A DNA stretch of 64,000 nucleotides from Deltaproteobacteria bacterium (GTDB taxonomy: Bacteria; Myxococcota_A; Polyangia; JACPQR01), in contig JACPQR010000205.1 in the NCBI GenBank assembly GCA_016190375.1, forward strand, positions 62,001 to 126,000. Direction: 5' to 3'. The notes beneath the pieces are model-generated. The model was not told the origin of the DNA and ran no database searches. It was given only the letters and a program-made list of their open reading frames with translations. This document shows, in pieces, positions 41,627 through 49,016 of this stretch. Numbering within the stretch: the first letter of the stretch is position 1; each line of letters begins with the position of its first letter. The translations under genes and the position numbers were made by a program.

Positions 41627-42847
41627 TTACGACGGAGGCGGCGGGCACGCGGGCGCCGCGACTGGCTCCACCTGGAAGCGAGCGCGGCCGCCCGCGTCCT
41701 GTACGCAGGCGTGCATGCCGGATGAGCCGTAGCGGCAGCGCAGCCCGACCTGGCGGCATGGCGAGCCCTGCTGCGGAGGGCGGCGCGGGCACATCCGCGG
41801 CCGGCACACCATCGCGCGCGCCGGCGGGGGCTCGGCGAGAGGGCTCGAATTGTGGCGCGGCGCGCCGTGAAGAACGGGGCAGCGGGGTGGAGCTTCCTCG
41901 CACAGACAGACCGCTTCGCTGCTGGCGCAGGACGCACCGGCCCGACATGGTGTGCCGTCGATCCCCTCGCACTCGCCTGGGGCGGGAGCGGCGGCGGGGC
42001 GCGCGAGCCAGACCAGCGAGAGCAGCCATCGCTCGGCCGTGGCCGTTCCCATCGCGTGCCGATCGAGCGCCGCGCACGCGCAAGCGCCGAGCGCGCGCTC
42101 ATCGGTGCGCGCCTCGCAGCGCACGATCGTGCCGCCGGCGTCGGTGGCGAGCAGCAGATCGGCCTGCGACGAGGACGCCACGTCGCAGCCCGCGATCGCG
42201 GCGCGCACGCTGGCGAAGGCGCGCTCCGCGTCCGCGCCGAGCTCCGTCCCCGGAACGCGCCGCGCGGCCCGGACGGCGACCCAGGCCGGCTCGCTCGCGG
42301 GCATGGCCGCGCCCCAGCCTCGATCGGGCGGCGGAGCGCCCTCGCACGCGCCAACCCACGAGTAGCGAGCCAGCGAAGGCGTCGCCTCGAGCGCCGCGTC
42401 CGCGGCCTCGAGCCAAGCGCGCGGATCGGCGCCCGAGCGCACGGAGACGGCGGCGCTGCTGCGCACGAGCTCGACGCGCCCCATCGTCTCGCCCGACCCG
42501 CCCTCGAGCTGCCACGAGCCGTCGCTCCCCACGTCGCGGCGGAGCACGACCGTGCACGGCTCGCTGGCACCTTCGCAACGGAGCAGCGCGCGCCAGCCAT
42601 CCTCGAGGCGCGGCGCGAGCCGCGCGCGCACCGCCTCGAGCTCCTCGGCGAAGAGCGGTGCTCCATCGCCGAGCGCGGGCAAGAGCGGCAGCGGCGTCGG
42701 CTCCATCGCGCAGTCGCGCCGGTCGGCTGCCGGCGCCTGCACCGCGCCGGCGCTCGCCGTGCGCGAGGCCGCAGCCGCGCTGGCACCGCACCCCGCGAGC
42801 GCGAGCGCCGCGCCCGCCGTCACGAGCTTGCCGAATGTGCTCCGCAT
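41627..42847 (-). CDS. Cys-containing lipoprotein of unknown function
   Basis: 406 residues from ATG 42847. The lipobox LAGC gives Cys20. The first ~300 residues are Ala/Arg-rich alpha/beta with repeated paired positions (GRVELVRSSAAVSV, ERAFASVRAAIAGCDVASS) and look like a secreted ligand-binding domain. The last ~110 residues have about 12 cysteines (CEGIDGTPCRAGASCASSE, CRPRMCPRRPPQQGSPCRQ), probably disulfide-bonded. I do not recognise the family. It is convergent with the desulfurase. Confidence 0.75.
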   Translation of the reverse strand: MRSTFGKLVTAGAALALAGCGASAAAASRTASAGAVQAPAADRRDCAMEPTPLPLLPALGDGAPLFAEELEAVRARLAPRLEDGWRALLRCEGASEPCTVVLRRDVGSDGSWQLEGGSGETMGRVELVRSSAAVSVRSGADPRAWLEAADAALEATPSLARYSWVGACEGAPPPDRGWGAAMPASEPAWVAVRAARRVPGTELGADAERAFASVRAAIAGCDVASSSQADLLLATDAGGTIVRCEARTDERALGACACAALDRHAMGTATAERWLLSLVWLARPAAAPAPGECEGIDGTPCRAGASCASSEAVCLCEEAPPRCPVLHGAPRHNSSPLAEPPPARAMVCRPRMCPRRPPQQGSPCRQVGLRCRYGSSGMHACVQDAGGRARFQVEPVAAPACPPPPS

Positions 42848-42978
42848 CCTGCGGCGGAATGGTATGCGACGCAGCCGCGGACCTCCATCACGATCGATCT
42901 CGACTAGCTTCACGAGAAATCGACGTGACGCACCTTCACGTATGCTGCACCGCTCCGAACGAGACAGGAAGGTGACCG

Positions 42979-43380
42979 ATGGCAAGGGTGACCGGGATCG
43001 GTGGTGTGTTCATCAAGTCGACGGGGGACCACAAGCGGCTCGCCGCCTGGTATGCGCAGAACCTCGGCCTCGTCCTCGAGGAGTGGGGCGGCGCGATCCT
43101 GAAGTGGCCCGACGATCGAGCCGAAGACCGCGGCCTCACCGTCTGGCACGCCGCCGAGAAGGACACCGAGTGGTTCAGCCCGAGCCGCTCGAGCTTCATG
43201 ATCAACTACCGCGTCGACGACCTTGCCGCCCTCATCGCGCACCTGAAGGAGAACGACGTCGAGATCGTGAAGGGACCTGAGCACCACGAGAACGGATCGT
43301 TCGCCTGGGTCATTGACCCGGACGGAAACAAGGTGGAGCTGTGGGAACCGAAGCTCTGGGACGACAAGAACAAGCGCTGA
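42979..43380 (+). CDS. VOC-family (glyoxalase/bleomycin-resistance-like) protein
   Basis: 133 residues, one VOC unit duplicated into two beta-alpha-beta-beta-beta modules: VTGIGGVFIKSTGDHKRLAAWYAQNLGL and MINYRVDDLAALIAHLKENDVEIV, ending with FAWVIDPDGNKVELWEP, which carries the C-terminal metal-ligand Glu. Family members include glyoxalase I, dioxygenases and resistance proteins; the substrate here cannot be inferred. The ATG has GACAGGAAGG upstream. Confidence 0.92.
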   Translation: MARVTGIGGVFIKSTGDHKRLAAWYAQNLGLVLEEWGGAILKWPDDRAEDRGLTVWHAAEKDTEWFSPSRSSFMINYRVDDLAALIAHLKENDVEIVKGPEHHENGSFAWVIDPDGNKVELWEPKLWDDKNKR

Positions 43381-43411
43381 AGCCTCTTGGCGCTCGACTG
43401 CGCCTCCCCGC

Positions 43412-43447
43412 TCGACATAGGTCTCAATGTTGGACATACTTGTGTCC
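43412..43447 (+). promoter_or_regulatory. Promoter and operator-like palindrome of the RelE/Phd module
   Basis: -35 TCGACA (43412-43417), a 17-base spacer, and -10 CATACT (43435-43440) place the start of transcription only a few bases before ATG 43451, so the message is almost leaderless. The palindrome GGACA-TACTTG-TGTCC (43432-43447) overlaps the -10 and is a plausible operator for autoregulation by the toxin-antitoxin complex. Confidence 0.6.
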
Positions 43448-43450
43448 TGA

Positions 43451-43750
43451 ATGTTTGCCATCACGTGGGACCGTCGTGCACGCGACGAGGTCGCACGGCT
43501 CGGCGCATTCGATCGGACCCGCATCGTAGATGAAGTCGAAGCGCAACTGTCGAGCGAGCCCGCGAAGGCGGATGGGCGCAGGAAATGGATCGACGGGCTC
43601 GCGCCACCGTGGTCCGAAAGCGTCGGGTTCTGGCAGCTCGCAGTCGGTCCGTACCGCGTGTTCTACGATGTCGATCAAGGCGAACGGATGGTCGTGGTGC
43701 GCGCGGTGAGGCTCAAAGGCAGGCGAAAAACGGCGGAGATTGTCCCATGA
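43451..43750 (+). CDS. RelE/ParE-superfamily toxin
   Basis: 99 residues. ITWDRRARDEVARL at the start, FWQLAVGPYRVFYDVDQGE in the middle and VVVRAVRLKGRRK at the end follow the RelE/ParE core, with basic residues positioned as in RelE mRNA interferases. The toxin precedes the antitoxin, the order seen in HigBA-type systems. Its stop overlaps the antitoxin ATG (ATGA at 43747-43750). GC content is lower than in the neighbours. Confidence 0.88.
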   Translation: MFAITWDRRARDEVARLGAFDRTRIVDEVEAQLSSEPAKADGRRKWIDGLAPPWSESVGFWQLAVGPYRVFYDVDQGERMVVVRAVRLKGRRKTAEIVP

Positions 43751-44010
43751 AGATCGTTTCGGCCCGGGAAGCAAAAGAAGGTTTCGCCGAGTGCGGAGAG
43801 GCGTCGCAGAAGGATCTGGTGGTCGTCACGAAGTATGGCCGCCCCTTCGTCCTCATGGTCGGAGTGCAAGGCAAGGACCTGGAGCAGATCGTGCTGGGCA
43901 TGGATGACGAGCTGTGGGAGACGATCGAAGCGCGCCGCCACCAGCCCGAGCTGCTCTCGCACGACGAGGTACGTCGTAGTCTCGGGGTCCGCCGACGGCG
44001 GCCCCGATAG
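43747..44010 (+). CDS. Phd/YefM-family antitoxin
   Basis: 87 residues from ATG 43747. MKIVSAREAKEGFAECG is the N-terminal DNA-binding fold of Phd/YefM antitoxins, followed by DLVVVTKYGRPFVLMV and a C-terminal extension (HQPELLSHDEVRRSLGV) that would wrap the toxin. It pairs with the RelE-like toxin immediately upstream through a four-base overlap. Confidence 0.88.
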   Translation: MKIVSAREAKEGFAECGEASQKDLVVVTKYGRPFVLMVGVQGKDLEQIVLGMDDELWETIEARRHQPELLSHDEVRRSLGVRRRRPR

Positions 44011-44696
44011 GGCCTCCCGCGATGACCACGTGGCCGCTCCTGTTTTTCAACGATCGGGCGGGTCGTTGCACGGTGGGGGGTGGCTGCGTGGAGGCAACGC
44101 GCCGAACAGGTCCCGCTGGGGCGGCGGCGGCCTGCGCCGGAGCACGCGGCTCTGGTAGTAGAGTGGCCCGCGGGCTGAGCCGAGCGACGCTCTCACGCTC
44201 CAGTCTCGATCCCAGCCGCTTCACCGGACGGCTCAGTCCGAGAGATCACCCCCACCCCATCGCGGCCAAGCCCGAGAGTTTGCCGACCGAAAAACGTGCG
44301 AGACAACACCCGGCGTGCGGCGGTTCGCGGCAAGCCGCACGACCCGGTCCCCCCATCGCTCCCGGCCGGCGGTAGTGGTCGGTTTTGGGGCTCCGGGCTC
44401 CAGGCTACGGGTCGAGCAGACCATGCCCATCCGGTTGCTTGCCAGACGCGGGCCGAACAGGCGACAGGCGACAGGCAACTGGCAACTGGCAGCCGCCGGA
44501 CGCACGCGCTGCTCATCCGGGTCCGGAATTGCCCGTCGCCTGTTCAATCCCGGTCCGGAGAGGGGGACACGCGGCCGATCTGCAACCACCGGTGATCACA
44601 CGGTTTGCGGGGATAACCGCGCGTTTTGTCTGCGTCGGCGTCTCAGCTCGACCTCGCCGGGAATACGACTCCCGCTCCCGAGCGTATGACGCTCCG
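44011..44696. other. Intergenic region with small repeats
   Basis: 686 bases without a supported gene. It holds the second copy of a 17-base repeat (44037-44053), with the hairpin CAACGA-N9-TCGTTG starting inside it; a short hairpin GCGGTTCGCGGCAAGCCGC near 44331; and a tandem of 7-mers near 44461-44490 (GCGACAG twice, GCAACTG twice). No ORF here has convincing protein character. Confidence 0.6.
44037..44053 (+). repeat. 17-mer CTCCTGTTTTTCAACGA, copy 2
   Basis: Exact match to 40176-40192. It begins 27 bases after the Phd stop codon. Confidence 0.75.
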
Positions 44697-45458
44697 ATGA
44701 GCCCACTCACGAGACCCACACCCCTGCCCCGCACCTGGATTGGCTCGCTCTTCGTGTCCACCGCCGTCGTTGCGGCCGCGCTGGTGGTCGCCGTCGCTCT
44801 CGCGTACGCCGTCCGCGTCCGGTATGCCGAGCGGTCGGTGTCCGTCACGGGATCGGCCACGCAGAGGATCCGGAGCGACCGCGTCATGTGGACGGCCACC
44901 GTCTTCGCGCGCGCTCCGGCCCTCGCCGACGCCTACCGCGTGCTCCAGAACGGCGTTCCCAGGGTCCGGCGATTCCTCGTCGAGGGCGGCCTGCCCGAGG
45001 CGGAGATCACGGTCGGCTCGATAGAGACCACCGAGCTCTACGCGCGGAACGAGGACGGCGTCGAGATCCGCGAGCAGATCATCGGCTACGAGCTGACCCA
45101 GCCCGTCGGGGTCACCTCGGCGCGGATCCCGCTCGTGACCCGGCTCTCCCAGGACGTGACGCAGCTCATCCAGGACGGCGTGGACGTTCGCTCCGATGCC
45201 CCCGAGTACATCTACACGGGGCTCGGAGCGTTGAAGGTCCGCCTGATCGCCGAGGCCACACGCGACGCCCATGACAGGGCAGCGAAGGTGGCGAGGAACA
45301 CCGCTTCGTACCTGGGCCCGCTGGTTTCGGCCCGAGTCGGCGTCGTCCAGGTCAACGCCGCGAACGAGAGCGAGGTCTCCTGGGACGGCGTCTACGACCG
45401 GACCTCGATCGAGAAGGACGCGATGGTAGCGGTGACGACGATCTTCGCCGTCGAGTGA
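44697..45458 (+). CDS. SIMPL (DUF541) domain membrane protein
   Basis: 253 residues. One N-terminal transmembrane helix (FVSTAVVAAALVVAVALAYAV, about 19-39) leads into a periplasmic SIMPL domain, with RSVSVTGSATQRIRSDRVMW, GGLPEAEITVGSIETTELY, and the end SEVSWDGVYDRTSIEKDAMVAV. Family members are secreted or envelope proteins of poorly defined role. A longer in-frame ORF from 44385 has no protein character before this ATG. Confidence 0.93.
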   Translation: MSPLTRPTPLPRTWIGSLFVSTAVVAAALVVAVALAYAVRVRYAERSVSVTGSATQRIRSDRVMWTATVFARAPALADAYRVLQNGVPRVRRFLVEGGLPEAEITVGSIETTELYARNEDGVEIREQIIGYELTQPVGVTSARIPLVTRLSQDVTQLIQDGVDVRSDAPEYIYTGLGALKVRLIAEATRDAHDRAAKVARNTASYLGPLVSARVGVVQVNAANESEVSWDGVYDRTSIEKDAMVAVTTIFAVE

Positions 45459-45543
45459 CCCACGGCCGTTCAAGCTGGATCTTTGCGATCGATCCGCGGT
45501 CGCTCGATCGCGCCGTTGCGGTGCTAGAACTAGAACCAGAGGC

Positions 45544-46200
45544 ATGGCCGACCAGGACTCCCGCAAAGGCGTGAGCTACGTGACCCCCGAGGTGCTGGCG
45601 TGGATCGAGCGCGTTCACGTGCCGCACGACCCGGCATCGATGAGAGCGTTCGAGAGCCCGGAGCGCGAAGGGATGCCCGCGATCCAGGTGGGCGCGTCCG
45701 AAGGCAAGACCCTCGCGCTGCTCCTCAGGCTCGTCGCGGCGCGCAAGGTCGTCGAGCTCGGCACGCTAGCGGGCTACTCCGCGATCCAGATGGGTCGGGC
45801 GCTCGCCAAGGGCGGTCAGCTGTGGACGGTCGAGCTCGAGCCTCGCCACGCGGCCGTGGCGCGCGCCAACATCGAGGCCGCGGGTCTCGGGGCCGTCGTC
45901 ACGGTCATCGAGGGGCGCGCGCTCGACGTCCTCGAGGGCCTCGCGAGCAAGGGGCCCTTCGACGCGATCTTCATCGACGCGGACAAGGGCAGCTACGACC
46001 GCTACGGACGATGGGCCGCGCGAGCGATCCGGCCCGGCGGGCTCCTCCTCGCGGACAACGCGTACTACTTCGGTGACCTCCTGGCCGACACGGCGGAGGC
46101 GGCCGCGATGCGCCGCTTCCACGAGGAGTCCAGGGAGCACTTCGAGACCGTCTGCATCCCGACACCCGAAGGGCTGCTCCTCGGCATCCGCAAGGGATGA
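45544..46200 (+). CDS. SAM-dependent O-methyltransferase
   Basis: 218 residues. Rossmann methyltransferase of the catechol/caffeoyl-CoA O-methyltransferase family: VVELGTLAGYSAIQMGRAL (SAM motif I), GGQLWTVELEPRHAAVAR, DAIFIDADKGSYDRY (metal-binding motif, Asp-Asp-Lys) and GLLLADNAYYFGDL. It is full length for the family. A GAGG-type ribosome binding site lies before the ATG. Substrate unknown. Confidence 0.95.
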   Translation: MADQDSRKGVSYVTPEVLAWIERVHVPHDPASMRAFESPEREGMPAIQVGASEGKTLALLLRLVAARKVVELGTLAGYSAIQMGRALAKGGQLWTVELEPRHAAVARANIEAAGLGAVVTVIEGRALDVLEGLASKGPFDAIFIDADKGSYDRYGRWAARAIRPGGLLLADNAYYFGDLLADTAEAAAMRRFHEESREHFETVCIPTPEGLLLGIRKG

Positions 46201-46257
46201 GGCGCCGCGCGGCGCTCTCCTCTTCCGAGCCGGTTTGGTGCTAGTACGTCGACGCCC

Positions 46258-46896
46258 ATGATCGACCGGTCGGGAGTCATCCTGCGCGCCGCCACTCCCG
46301 ACGACGCGACCGTCTGCGGCGACCTCCTCTTCATGACCTGGCCGGGGCTCTATCTCGCCCTCCTGGGGGATCGCTCGCGAGCCGCGCGTGCTCTGGCCGC
46401 GCTGTTCCGGGTCTCCGGCAACACCTTCAGCTGGGAGGCGTCCCGCGTCGCCGATCGAGAGGGGACGGTGATCGGCCTCGCGTCCTCCTACCCTGCAGAG
46501 GAGGGCCAGCGCCGCGCGACCTCGTCACTTTGGCCCGCGTTCGTCGCGCTCGGCCCCTTCTCGTTCGTGCGCGTGGTCACCGGGATCTGGCGGATCGCAG
46601 ACGCCTCGATCGGCGTGGATCCGGGCCACTTCTACCTCGCGAACGTCGCGGTATCGGCCGGCGCCCGAGGTCGGGGCACAGGCGGGCTCCTGCTTCGGGA
46701 CGCGGAGCTGCGCGCCACCGAACGGGGCTGCCGCGGAGTTTCGCTGGAGGTAGACGGGGCGAACGGCGATGCCCGTCGGTTCTACGAGCGAGAGGGATAC
46801 CACGTCGTCGAGGCCCGCGAGAGCCGCCGCCTCGCCACCCTGACCGGCTCCGGAACGCGGCTCTTGATGAGCAAGGACTTTTCGCCCGAGCAATAA
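46258..46896 (+). CDS. GNAT-family N-acetyltransferase
   Basis: 212 residues. The GNAT fold is shown by LRAATPDDATVCGDLLF, LANVAVSAGARGRGTGGLLLRDAE (acetyl-CoA pyrophosphate loop R-G-x-G-T-G, about 129-141) and SLEVDGANGDARRFYEREGYHVV. It has a long N-terminal insert before the core, as in several rimI-like acetyltransferases. Neighbouring genes give no clue to the substrate. Confidence 0.93.
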   Translation: MIDRSGVILRAATPDDATVCGDLLFMTWPGLYLALLGDRSRAARALAALFRVSGNTFSWEASRVADREGTVIGLASSYPAEEGQRRATSSLWPAFVALGPFSFVRVVTGIWRIADASIGVDPGHFYLANVAVSAGARGRGTGGLLLRDAELRATERGCRGVSLEVDGANGDARRFYEREGYHVVEARESRRLATLTGSGTRLLMSKDFSPEQ

Positions 46897-46924
46897 CTGG
46901 CGCCCGCCGACTTCCAGCGTAATC

Positions 46925-46949
46925 TCGAAAGGTTGTCGAGACCTTTCGA
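46925..46949. promoter_or_regulatory. Perfect inverted repeat upstream of the HtrA gene
   Basis: TCGAAAGGT-N7-ACCTTTCGA, a 9-7-9 palindrome, 76 bases before the protease ATG and 28 bases after the GNAT stop. No T-run follows, so an operator is as likely as a terminator. Confidence 0.55.
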
Positions 46950-47025
46950 CGACCCATGAGTAGTCTGTGCAGGAATAGGACCGCGCCGTCGGTTGTCCAA
47001 GCAACGTGACCGACAGGAGTTCGTC

Positions 47026-48486
47026 ATGAGAGGAATTCGAGGCAGTCGAAACGGACTTTTCGCCATTCTCGCGCTCGCCGCCGCGGGAAGCCTGGCGCTC
47101 GTCGGATCGGGGACATGGAGCCACAACGCCCTGGCCGATCCTCCGCCCCCACCCGCCGCATCGGCGCCGGCCGATTCCCGGCCGCAGCCGACTCCGGCAC
47201 CGGACAGCCGCGCAATCGCCGATGCCCGCCGGCTGAGTGACGCCTTCGTGCAGATCGCGGAGCTGGTCTCCCCATCGGTCGTCAGCATAAAGGTGTCGCG
47301 TCCCAGACAGCACCAGATGGGACGGATGATGCCGTTCCAGATCCCGGGGCCCGACTTCCCGGGCATGGACGGCGGCGACGCGCCCGTGGAGCGTGGCATG
47401 GGCTCCGGCGTGATCCTCGATCCGCAGGGTCACATCCTGACGAACAACCACGTCGTCGCTCGAGCGACCGAGCTCGGAGTCCGGCTGAAGGACGGTCGCG
47501 AGCTGCCGGCCCGCCTGATCGGAGTCGACCAGGCTGCCGACCTCGCGGTCATCAAGGTGGAGGCGCCCAACCTCCGGCCCGCGCGGCTCGGCTCCAGCGA
47601 GCGGATGCGAGTCGGCGACTGGGTGGTCGCGATCGGCAGTCCCTTCGGCCTCGACTACACCGTCACGGCGGGCGTCCTGTCCGCGAAGGGCCGTGCGGGA
47701 ATCGGGATGAACAGCGTCGAGGACTACCTGCAGACCGACGCCTCGATCAATCCCGGCAACTCCGGCGGACCTCTCGTGAACCTCGACGCCGAGGTGATCG
47801 GCATCAACACCATGATCGTCGGGCAGGGAACCGGAATCGGCTTCGCGATTCCAGCGGACATGGCGCGTGAGAGCGCCCGGCAGCTCATCGCCACCGGTCG
47901 TGTTCAGCGCGCCTGGATCGGCGTCGGGATCCAGGATCTGACGCCGGAGCTCGCCGCCAGCTTCCGCGCCGAGCCCAGATCGGGGGCCCTGCTCTCGCAG
48001 GTCGTTCCCGGCGGCCCCGCTGCGAGGGCGGGCCTGGCGGTCGGCGACATCGTCACCCAGATCGGCGCCGCCCGCGTGCGAAGCAGCCAGGACGTCGTCC
48101 GAGCAGTCCTCACGCATCGACCAGGCGAGCAGGTCGAGATTCGTTACGTGCGAAGCGGACGCGATTCCGCGGCCCGCGTCACGATCGGCGAGCGGCCCGG
48201 CGCCGAGGAGCGGTCGCAGGTCGAGCCCGCTCCCCCCGCTCCGCGCCAGCCTTCCACGCTCGGACTGCAGCTCGGCGTGGCCCCGGACGGCCGCGGCGTC
48301 ATCATGGGGATCCAGCCGGGCGGCGTCGCGGATCGCGCGGGCCTCAGACCCGGCGACGTCATCGTCGAGGTGGATCGCCGCTCCGTTCGCACGGCCCAGG
48401 AGGCAGCCGACCGACTGCGCCAGAGCCCCCGGGCGCTCCTCCGCGTGGAGCGCGATGGCCAGTCGCTCTTCATCCCACTCCGTTAG
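47026..48486 (+). CDS. HtrA/DegP-type periplasmic serine protease
   Basis: 486 residues from ATG 47026 (AGGAG 6 bases upstream). A signal peptide (to about residue 38) and a Pro/Ala-rich linker precede the trypsin-like domain with the triad His142 (TNNHVV), Asp172 (AADLAVIK) and Ser246 (NPGNSGGP). Two PDZ domains follow (about 285-375 and 395-486; GGPAARAGLAVGDIVTQIG and GGVADRAGLRPGDVIVEVD). This is the full DegP/DegQ layout for envelope protein quality control. The peroxiredoxin and L,D-transpeptidase genes follow at 37- and 1-base gaps, probably as one operon. Confidence 0.95.
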   Translation: MRGIRGSRNGLFAILALAAAGSLALVGSGTWSHNALADPPPPPAASAPADSRPQPTPAPDSRAIADARRLSDAFVQIAELVSPSVVSIKVSRPRQHQMGRMMPFQIPGPDFPGMDGGDAPVERGMGSGVILDPQGHILTNNHVVARATELGVRLKDGRELPARLIGVDQAADLAVIKVEAPNLRPARLGSSERMRVGDWVVAIGSPFGLDYTVTAGVLSAKGRAGIGMNSVEDYLQTDASINPGNSGGPLVNLDAEVIGINTMIVGQGTGIGFAIPADMARESARQLIATGRVQRAWIGVGIQDLTPELAASFRAEPRSGALLSQVVPGGPAARAGLAVGDIVTQIGAARVRSSQDVVRAVLTHRPGEQVEIRYVRSGRDSAARVTIGERPGAEERSQVEPAPPAPRQPSTLGLQLGVAPDGRGVIMGIQPGGVADRAGLRPGDVIVEVDRRSVRTAQEAADRLRQSPRALLRVERDGQSLFIPLR

Positions 48487-48523
48487 TTGACGTCCCGTCG
48501 AGCACCCCGCACGATCCTCGTGC

Positions 48524-49015
48524 ATGGCACGGCGGAACGAGCTCATTCAGGTCGGCACGGCCGCCCCGGCGTTCGAGCTCCCCGACCCCTTCGGTGAGCG
48601 GCACTCCCTCGCGAGCCTTGTCGAATCGGGACCACTCATACTCTCCTTCCACCGCGGCACCTGGTGACCGAACTGCCGACGGTTTCTGGCCAGGCTGGCC
48701 AGATGGGTGAAGGAGCTGCCTCGGGCCCGCGTCGCGCTCGTTCTGTGCCAGTCGCGGGACAACGTGGCGGCTTTCTTCGACGCGGATCGACCGCCCTTCG
48801 CCGTCCTCTGCGACGAGACCCGCGACGTCGCCCGCGCCTACGGCGTCCATCAGCTTCTCGGCTTCGATGCGTTCAACATCGCCCGGCCCGCCACCTTCGT
48901 CATCGATCGAACCGCAGTCGTGCGGTTCGTGTTCGTGGCGTCGCACCAGTTCGAGAATCCCGACGACGACGCGGTCGAGCATGCGGCCCTGAGCTGGGCC
49001 GCACAGGGACCCTGA
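48524..49015 (+). CDS. Peroxiredoxin-like selenoprotein (in-frame TGA = Sec48)
   Basis: Read through the TGA at 48665-48667, this is one frame of 163 residues from ATG 48524. It has a thioredoxin-like fold of the AhpC/TSA-Redoxin type: QVGTAAPAFELPDPFGERHS, LILSFHRGTW-U48-PNCRRFL and PATFVIDRTAVVRFVFV. In relatives the residue after GTW is the catalytic Cys of CxxC; here it is TGA, giving UxxC with Cys51. A perfect hairpin with a G-first loop lies 18-36 bases after the TGA, in the window needed for a bacterial SECIS. Both sides are otherwise undamaged. A chance nonsense mutation is the alternative. Reduces peroxides, by family. Confidence 0.82.
48685..48703 (+). promoter_or_regulatory. Bacterial SECIS element candidate
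   Basis: TCTGGCCAGGCTGGCCAGA folds into an 8-bp perfect stem with a three-base loop GGC. The loop begins 26 bases after the TGA and its first base is G, both as expected for binding of SelB in bacterial SECIS elements. It lies inside the coding sequence. Confidence 0.75.
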
Positions 49016-49016
49016 G

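Noticed and set aside
39285..42083. A 932-codon minus-strand open frame.
   Set aside because: It is antisense to the desulfurase and TSP3 genes and carries no recognisable domain.
48665..48667. A plain nonsense mutation making the peroxiredoxin a pseudogene.
   Set aside because: Kept as an alternative but not favoured: the stop is TGA, sits exactly at the catalytic Cys, is followed by a hairpin that fits a SECIS, and no other lesion is present in the gene.
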